Source of the DNA: Candidatus Nanohaloarchaea archaeon | Lineage (GTDB): Archaea > EX4484-52 > GLR71 | Assembly (NCBI GenBank): GCA_030594675.1 | Contig: JAUVES010000020.1 | Coordinates: 1-8,619 of the forward strand | Direction of reading: 5' to 3' | Length of the DNA stretch: 8,619 nt | Shown here: positions 1 through 5,300 of the stretch, in pieces | Layout of the letters: every line of letters begins with the position of its first letter | How positions within the stretch are numbered: position 1 is the stretch's first letter | Program-made: the position numbers and the translations under genes | The notes under the pieces: model-generated | Database searches by the model: none | Seen by the model: only the letters and a program-made list of their open reading frames with translations | Told to the model about the DNA's origin: nothing

Positions 1-626
1 GGCTTTATCCGCGGGATTAGGCGCGGGTCTTCTATGACCATAGCTTTTGCGCCGAGCCTTGCGCTTCTCTGCATATCTCCTCTGATGTTATTTGCTATTA
101 TGGCCTGAGCCTCATCGTCAAGGTTGTGGCCAATTGCAAGCTTTGTGGCTTTGAGTTCTCTTGCTGTGTCATTCAGGAGCTTTCTCCTGAAAACGCCGCA
201 GTATGTGCATGCTCTCACTGTCTTGTCTATTTTTTTTCCTTTAATAATCATCTTGTCAAGAGGCATTCCATATTCCTGATTAAATGATGCGATGACAAGA
301 GTTATTCCGAGCTTCCTGCAGTAATCAATTGCTGTCTTTACACCATGGTTTCTGTATCCTTTGATGCCTTCGTCTATGAGTATGGCAAAGATAGATATGT
401 CTTTTCTTCTCTTTGTCAGCTTGTCAAGGAAATAGAGCATTGTCAGGGAGTCTTTTCCGCCGGAGATGCCTATTGCTATCCTGTCATTGTGATCAATCAG
501 GCTGTTGGTTCGTATTGTCTTTCTTATCCTCTGCTCAACACTTCTTGTGAAATGGTTTCTGCACTGCCACTGGCCTTCATATCTCCTGTAATATACTGCT
601 TTTTTTTCGCATCTTGAACATTTCAT
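1..626 (-). CDS. ttuA: tRNA 2-thiouridine synthetase TtuA/NcsA (CTU1/Ncs6 family), C-terminus cut off by window edge
   Basis: I translated 208 residues from the ATG at 626-624; the frame stays open to base 1. A zinc finger comes first (C3, C6, C22, H25, the spacing I recall for TtuA). Next is an N-type ATP-pyrophosphatase domain with PP-loop SGGKDS at 55-60, then RACTYCG with C140 and C143, where TtuA binds its 4Fe-4S cluster, and GHNLDDEAQ at 166-174. The third cluster cysteine and the C-terminal zinc finger of the roughly 300-residue family would lie outside the window. Family members adenylate a tRNA uridine C2 and install sulfur supplied by a ubiquitin-like carrier, in the cytoplasm. The target could be U34 (NcsA/Ncs6 role) or U54 (TtuA role); this fragment cannot decide. 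A TATA box 22-30 nt upstream of the ATG suggests a leaderless transcript. Family assignment is firm; the symbol is less so. Confidence 0.93.
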   Translation of the reverse strand, partial: MKCSRCEKKAVYYRRYEGQWQCRNHFTRSVEQRIRKTIRTNSLIDHNDRIAIGISGGKDSLTMLYFLDKLTKRRKDISIFAILIDEGIKGYRNHGVKTAIDYCRKLGITLVIASFNQEYGMPLDKMIIKGKKIDKTVRACTYCGVFRRKLLNDTARELKATKLAIGHNLDDEAQAIIANNIRGDMQRSARLGAKAMVIEDPRLIPRIK

Positions 627-647
627 ATTAAAATGAGGTCATATTAA

Positions 648-656
648 CTTTATATA
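648..656 (-). promoter_or_regulatory. Archaeal TATA box for the ttuA-family gene
   Basis: Minus-strand TATATAAAG lies 22-30 nt upstream of the ATG at 626. Archaeal transcription usually starts about 25 nt downstream of the TATA centre, which puts the start at or within a few bases of the ATG. No Shine-Dalgarno-like sequence lies in between, so a leaderless mRNA is likely (inference). Confidence 0.6.
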
Positions 657-678
657 CGATTGCTGTTATGAGATAAGA

Positions 679-692
679 TTTAAATATATATA
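679..692 (+). promoter_or_regulatory. Archaeal TATA box for the tandem winged-helix gene
   Basis: TTTAAATATATATA is preceded by a purine-rich stretch (GATAAGA) that could act as the TFB-recognition element. The expected transcription start, about 25 nt downstream of the centre, is near 708-713, giving a leader of roughly 20 nt that contains the ribosome binding site at 718-723. It stands back to back with the minus-strand TATA box at 648-656, with only 22 bp between them. Confidence 0.65.
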
Positions 693-717
693 AGACATAT
701 GATATTGTAATCACTTT

Positions 718-723
718 GAGGTG
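718..723 (+). promoter_or_regulatory. Shine-Dalgarno site
   Basis: GAGGTG, complementary to the archaeal 16S rRNA 3' end (CACCUC), ends 8 nt before the ATG at 732. It fixes that start. It contrasts with the divergent gene, which has no such site. Confidence 0.75.
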
Positions 724-731
724 TTGATGAT

Positions 732-1445
732 ATGGATAAAACACATTATAGGAATAAAGTTCTTAAGATTTCTGATGAGGCATATGACTGCTTGAAAGAA
801 AAAATACTTCTGTTGCTGGGAGAAGATGTAAGCATTGAAGATGTTAAAAAAGAATTTAGTTATATTACTGAAGAGCTTATTGGCAATAATGTAGGTTCAA
901 AATGTGCAGGTAAAGACCTGTCTTACGCTGTAAGATATATTCTGAATGATATGAAGGTAGAAGGATTATTAAAGTCTAAATGGTATGCTGAACTTGGCGG
1001 CGACCCGACAGGACAGCCAGAAGAGCTTGCTTATAGCCTGACTGAAGATGGAGACAAGGAATATGAAAAATTATGCTTTGAAATTGAATATATAAGCTTT
1101 AGAGAAGAACTTGGCATTTCGAAAGAGGAGTATACAAACCTATACCTGAATGTATTCTTTGAACTCGGTAAAGCGATGGGTAAAGAAAAGGAATATGTGA
1201 GTGATGATACCTTAGGCAGGAAAGTTGCTTCTATTATCGACAATAATTACGGCTATGAACTGACACCTTTTGTTCTTATAGAGATGGAAAGAAAAGGGAT
1301 AGTTGAATCTAGAGAATTTCATGAACCAGTCGGCGATTCTGATAAGCTTGAAGTGAAGTACAGGCTGACTGATAAAGGATATCGCAATTATGAAAGTATG
1401 TTAAATGCATTCAGATCAGAGAAGAAGAGACCACTGTCGGCTTGA
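732..1445 (+). CDS. Tandem winged-helix-like protein, function unknown
   Basis: 237 residues, with a start supported by the GAGGTG site 8 nt upstream. I see an internal duplication. Residues 13-115 begin ISDEAYDCLKEKI and run through a helix (YAVRYILNDMKVEGLLKS) to a hairpin-like end, YSLTEDGDKEYEKL. Residues 129-224 begin ISKEEYTNLYLNV and run through FVLIEMERKGIVESREF to YRLTDKGYRNYESML. Each unit has the helix, 'xGLL/GIV' turn, beta-wing and 'LTxxG' pattern common to winged helix-turn-helix folds, and resembles the small winged-helix domain at the N-terminus of Mrr-type proteins. No signal peptide, membrane segment or catalytic motif is visible. It is probably a cytoplasmic DNA- or protein-binding protein, perhaps a transcription regulator, but the target is unknown. 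Its last 35 nt overlap the 3' end of the convergent membrane-protein gene. Confidence 0.8.
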   Translation: MDKTHYRNKVLKISDEAYDCLKEKILLLLGEDVSIEDVKKEFSYITEELIGNNVGSKCAGKDLSYAVRYILNDMKVEGLLKSKWYAELGGDPTGQPEELAYSLTEDGDKEYEKLCFEIEYISFREELGISKEEYTNLYLNVFFELGKAMGKEKEYVSDDTLGRKVASIIDNNYGYELTPFVLIEMERKGIVESREFHEPVGDSDKLEVKYRLTDKGYRNYESMLNAFRSEKKRPLSA

Positions 1446-2376
1446 CCCATATGCTCTTTGATATGAATGCAATTAAGTATTTCATAATAATCTTAAACAT
1501 CTCAAGAAGCATAAATACTGTTAATAATGTTATGTATGGATAATATTTCTTGAAGATATCTAAAAGGTGCAGGGTTGATTCTATTGACCCGTACTTCTGA
1601 TCAGATGACATCTGCGTAAGCTGTAGGTCTATGGATGCTTTTGCCTGTGCGTCTATATCATCTATGCTGGCATTTATCACTTCAAAACATTTATGTTTCT
1701 CATCTATCGTGAGACCAGAGGTCTGAGTATATATACCATAAAGGACTGCAGTCTCAATCAATTCTGCCTGTTTATATGCTGCCTGCCTCTGCAGTTCTAA
1801 TATTTCTGTCTCTAAGGAGTCCATGTCTGAGATATTCATACCTAACATACTTGAAGTCATGGAAGATATTTCCTTGTCTGCATATGATGGATTGTTCAGA
1901 AGCACTGTCATTACCACCAGAGCTATTGAAAGGTTGATTATTGTAAGTGATACTGATGACTGCCTGAAAGATATATCAAAGATTTTGGGCAGTTTCATCT
2001 TTTCTATCTCATGCCCTGTTGTAGTCTGGATATAAAAAAATGCAGTGAAAATACCGATAGAAAACATTATGCTGTATAGTGAGAATGAATTGATAACAAC
2101 AATTATTACTGATACTATTGCAGGACCAATAAGGATGAAATTATCTGATGGATTATCAAAGACATATATGATGAAAAGTGATATGGATGCACATAAAGAA
2201 ACTAAAGCAATCAAAATGAAGAGCCAGTTTATGCCAAGACCTGCACTTGAGAATAAGCTAAAAATTGTACTTATGGGTGAGAGGAGAAGATTGAAATCAA
2301 ACTTTGACTGCGTCACAAAAAAAATAGAAAGAGCGAACATGAAAATATATGTTATAAGTTCATTATTCTTATTCAT
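1411..2376 (-). CDS. Polytopic membrane protein with external helical domain, unrecognised family
   Basis: I chose the ATG at 2376 (321 residues). A TTG at 2385 would add three residues; neither start has a convincing Shine-Dalgarno. Hydrophobic segments lie at about 7-24, 50-74, 79-97, 100-116, 144-161 and 281-304. The basic stretch between segments four and five (EIEKMKLPK) and the basic C-terminus both fall inside if the N-terminus is cytoplasmic, so the polar loop at 162-280 should be outside. That loop is Gln/Glu/Ala-rich and looks alpha-helical (LETEILELQRQAAYKQAEL), with N-X-S sequons. No enzyme or transporter motif is visible. The gene starts 18 nt after the stop of the giant surface-protein gene (9 nt with the TTG), so the two are very likely cotranscribed and may act in one membrane complex (inference). 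Its 3' end overlaps the convergent winged-helix gene by 35 nt. Confidence 0.85.
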   Translation of the reverse strand: MNKNNELITYIFMFALSIFFVTQSKFDFNLLLSPISTIFSLFSSAGLGINWLFILIALVSLCASISLFIIYVFDNPSDNFILIGPAIVSVIIVVINSFSLYSIMFSIGIFTAFFYIQTTTGHEIEKMKLPKIFDISFRQSSVSLTIINLSIALVVMTVLLNNPSYADKEISSMTSSMLGMNISDMDSLETEILELQRQAAYKQAELIETAVLYGIYTQTSGLTIDEKHKCFEVINASIDDIDAQAKASIDLQLTQMSSDQKYGSIESTLHLLDIFKKYYPYITLLTVFMLLEMFKIIMKYLIAFISKSIWVKPTVVSSSLI

Positions 2377-2394
2377 ATTCTTCAACTTTGTAAT

Positions 2395-5300
2395 TTAAGA
2401 TGATTTATGTTTATGTGCATATTTTCTGTGAAGCTCTAGTTCATGCTTATTTTTGAAGTTTCTTCCACATACACCACATCTTGTTTTTGATCTCTCAAAA
2501 GTTTTTGTCATTTTTGATACAGGTCTTACCTTTGCCAGAGGGTGCGGCGATTGTGCACCTCTGACTGAGGGTATTGGATGAGGGTGCGGCGATCGTATAG
2601 AGTGCGGTTGTGTACTCCTGATTGAGGGTATTGGGCGTGGATGAGACAAACTTGCTGGGTGAGGACGCGGTTGTATACTCTGAATCGAGGTCATTCTGTG
2701 TGGGTGCGGAGATTGCATTGGTCTAGGGGCAAAAGATGGCATTTGTTTTACAAATTTTTTGCTTGAAAGTTTTGTCTGATGGCTCTGCAGATCTTCAAAG
2801 CGAAGTTTAAGCCTATGTTTCAATGAATGCATCTTGAGGATAAACTTGATTTCAAAAGAGGGTTTATGATGGTACTGGTTCATGTTTACTGGTTCAAATC
2901 TTCTTTTCCCCGCAGTAATAGATGACCTTAAAAATGCAGGCAGACGCATCTGTTTTTGACCAAACGGAGCAGTACCATTATATATGTGGTAACCATCAGG
3001 GCGTGACTGGTCATAAAGTATGTAAGAGCCTGTCATCAAAGAGACCACAAGGAATGCAATCAAGAGGAAATAGAAGGAACCGCCCTGCTTTAATGTGTAT
3101 GCATCCATCACAATATTTGCTTCTGCAAGAAGTTTTTCTATCTGCGCCTTTTTTTCATATGCAGTCATGAAATCTCCTGAAAGGGTTGCATTTTTGGTTT
3201 CCTCAAAAAGTATTTCAATCTGAAGGAGTGTATTGTTGAGCAATGTATAATTTGTGCCGTTTATCCTGTCTTTTACTTGGTTGAACCGACTTTTGAAATC
3301 AGTTATGTCCTTCTCTAATTCAGGCATCCATTTATCTATCTCTGCGATGGACTCTTCATCAGGAAGGATTGAAAGAACAAAAGTTTCTGATGTCGTATAG
3401 TTTTCGGAATTAAACCATACTGTTATGTTGTGGCGACCGACCTGTGCATCTGAGGATATGTTAAATAAGACAACTATGTTCTGTTCATCACCTATATCTA
3501 TTTCATCGTCAAGAACTGTTGCTATCCTGTATGATGATGTATTATCAAGACCTGTGAATGTGAATGTGAAATTTTCAATTACCTTATTACCTGTGTTCAT
3601 GAATTTTATTCTTACGGAAGTTGTATTGCCCTGGGTTATGTTCAGGTTTTCAGGGATTGAAGAAAAATCAATGCTGTATTTATATTTTATGCAGGTATGA
3701 TTTAAATAGTAGCCATCTTCACATTCAAAATATGTGCATGCATCGTTTACGCATTTTTCGTCAAAGTCACACATTGACACATCGCATACTGATGTTAATG
3801 TCAGTGCGGGGGTTTCAGTCCCTTCTTCGTCTTCTTCTTCATCATCTACTACTGCTGGTGCAGTGTCTGTGATGTCAATTTTCTTTGATAAGATTGCTGA
3901 TGTGCTGGTGAACCAGAATTTTCCTCCGGTGACTGTGACTGTGACCTGACAGTTGGTCTTGTTTGCTATGGGATCTACATACCATGTTGCAGTATCTGAT
4001 TGGCCGGGAGATAAAGATGCTATTGTCTCATTTACATCACCTATTATTGCAAGATATGATGCACCGCAGGTTGAAAGAGTTGCTGTGAGAGGTCCTGAAG
4101 ATTCAAGACCAATGTTTGTTATGGATATCCTATAAGTGTCGTATCCTACAAAAGAGTAGGCATTCCGGTCCTCTGGTGTTTTTCCTGTGACCCATACAGC
4201 TGAGAGGTATTGTCCATATACTGTGATATCTTCTTCGTAAGTTCCTGAATATGTTCCTGTTGATGCTGTGAGGCCAAGATGGAAATTTCCACCGACCATG
4301 CCAGATGGAAGGGTGATGTTTAAGAGATATGTTCCAGGTGTTGTTTCAGTGAAATTGTTGAGGTAAGAAAGTATGGTCTGAGAGGCCCCGTTTTTTATAT
4401 ATAGAGCTGTGATGTTTGATTCGTTCAGGCCTGTTACTGGTGTTCCATCCCTGTACTTTACATCAACTTCAAAAGTTGTTGTGTTTGCAGGATATAGTTT
4501 TAAGACGGATGAATGGGTCATAGAGATGCCAAGGGTGTTGTCTATAATTAATTGCAATGTGACTGAATAGTTCTCTATCGGCTCACCGTTGGATGATGTC
4601 AGGTTGAATTTTGTTGAATATGTGCCTATTGTGTGATTGGAGACATTGAATGAAAGTATTACTGATTTGTTTGTGTCTGCAGTTATGCCTGTGAAAGTTG
4701 CGTTATTTTCGTCTATTATTACTCCATCTGTGCCATTTGTGAGAGTGATTGTTATGTTCTCATTTCCTTTTGTGAAGTTGAGGGAGGAAAAGTTGAGGAA
4801 TACATCGTTCAATGTTTCGCCGTTGTTGTTCTTTATTATCAGGCTGTAATTTTTTATGCCGCTCTCTGTGTTGGCGTAGAATGTGTATGTCGCCGAAGAT
4901 GTCTGCACCGGGCTTTCTTTTACGTAGGACATTATCCAAAGCTCGGGCGCTGTGACTGAGAAGGTGATGTTTGAGGATATTGAGTTGTTTTCGTTTTCAT
5001 AAATTATGGTTCCTGTGTAATTGCCAGACGGTATATTGTCGGGGACTGTGAGGTTGTAAGTGAATATCTCTGATGACTTGTTCTCGATAGTCTGAGTGGT
5101 GTTAAAATCACTCTGTATCCATTGCGTCTCATCAAGGTCTATCTCAACTGTGATGTTGACAGGAAGGCTGGATAAGTTCATGTATTTTGCGTCTATGTCA
5201 AGCCTTGATATGCCCGGGGCGTTTACTGTAGGATTTGTGTATGTGACACTCCCAAGAGATGTATTGTATGAGAGCGTGACTGTGATGTCTCCGGAGGTCG

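Noticed and set aside
345..617. Plus-strand open frame of 90 codons
   Set aside because: It lies wholly antisense to the ttuA-family gene, whose motifs (SGGKDS, CTYC) are unmistakable on the minus strand.
2045..2398. Plus-strand open frame of 117 codons
   Set aside because: It is antisense to the 5' part of the polytopic membrane-protein gene; its composition is explained by the reverse reading of hydrophobic codons, and no start signal is seen.
2530..2712. CRISPR-like array in the tail region
   Set aside because: The units are degenerate, have no unique spacers, and stay in frame inside a coding sequence; they are protein repeats.
3734..3949. Plus-strand frame with a long serine run
   Set aside because: The serine run is the antisense reading of the GAA/GAT-rich acidic linker of the giant protein.
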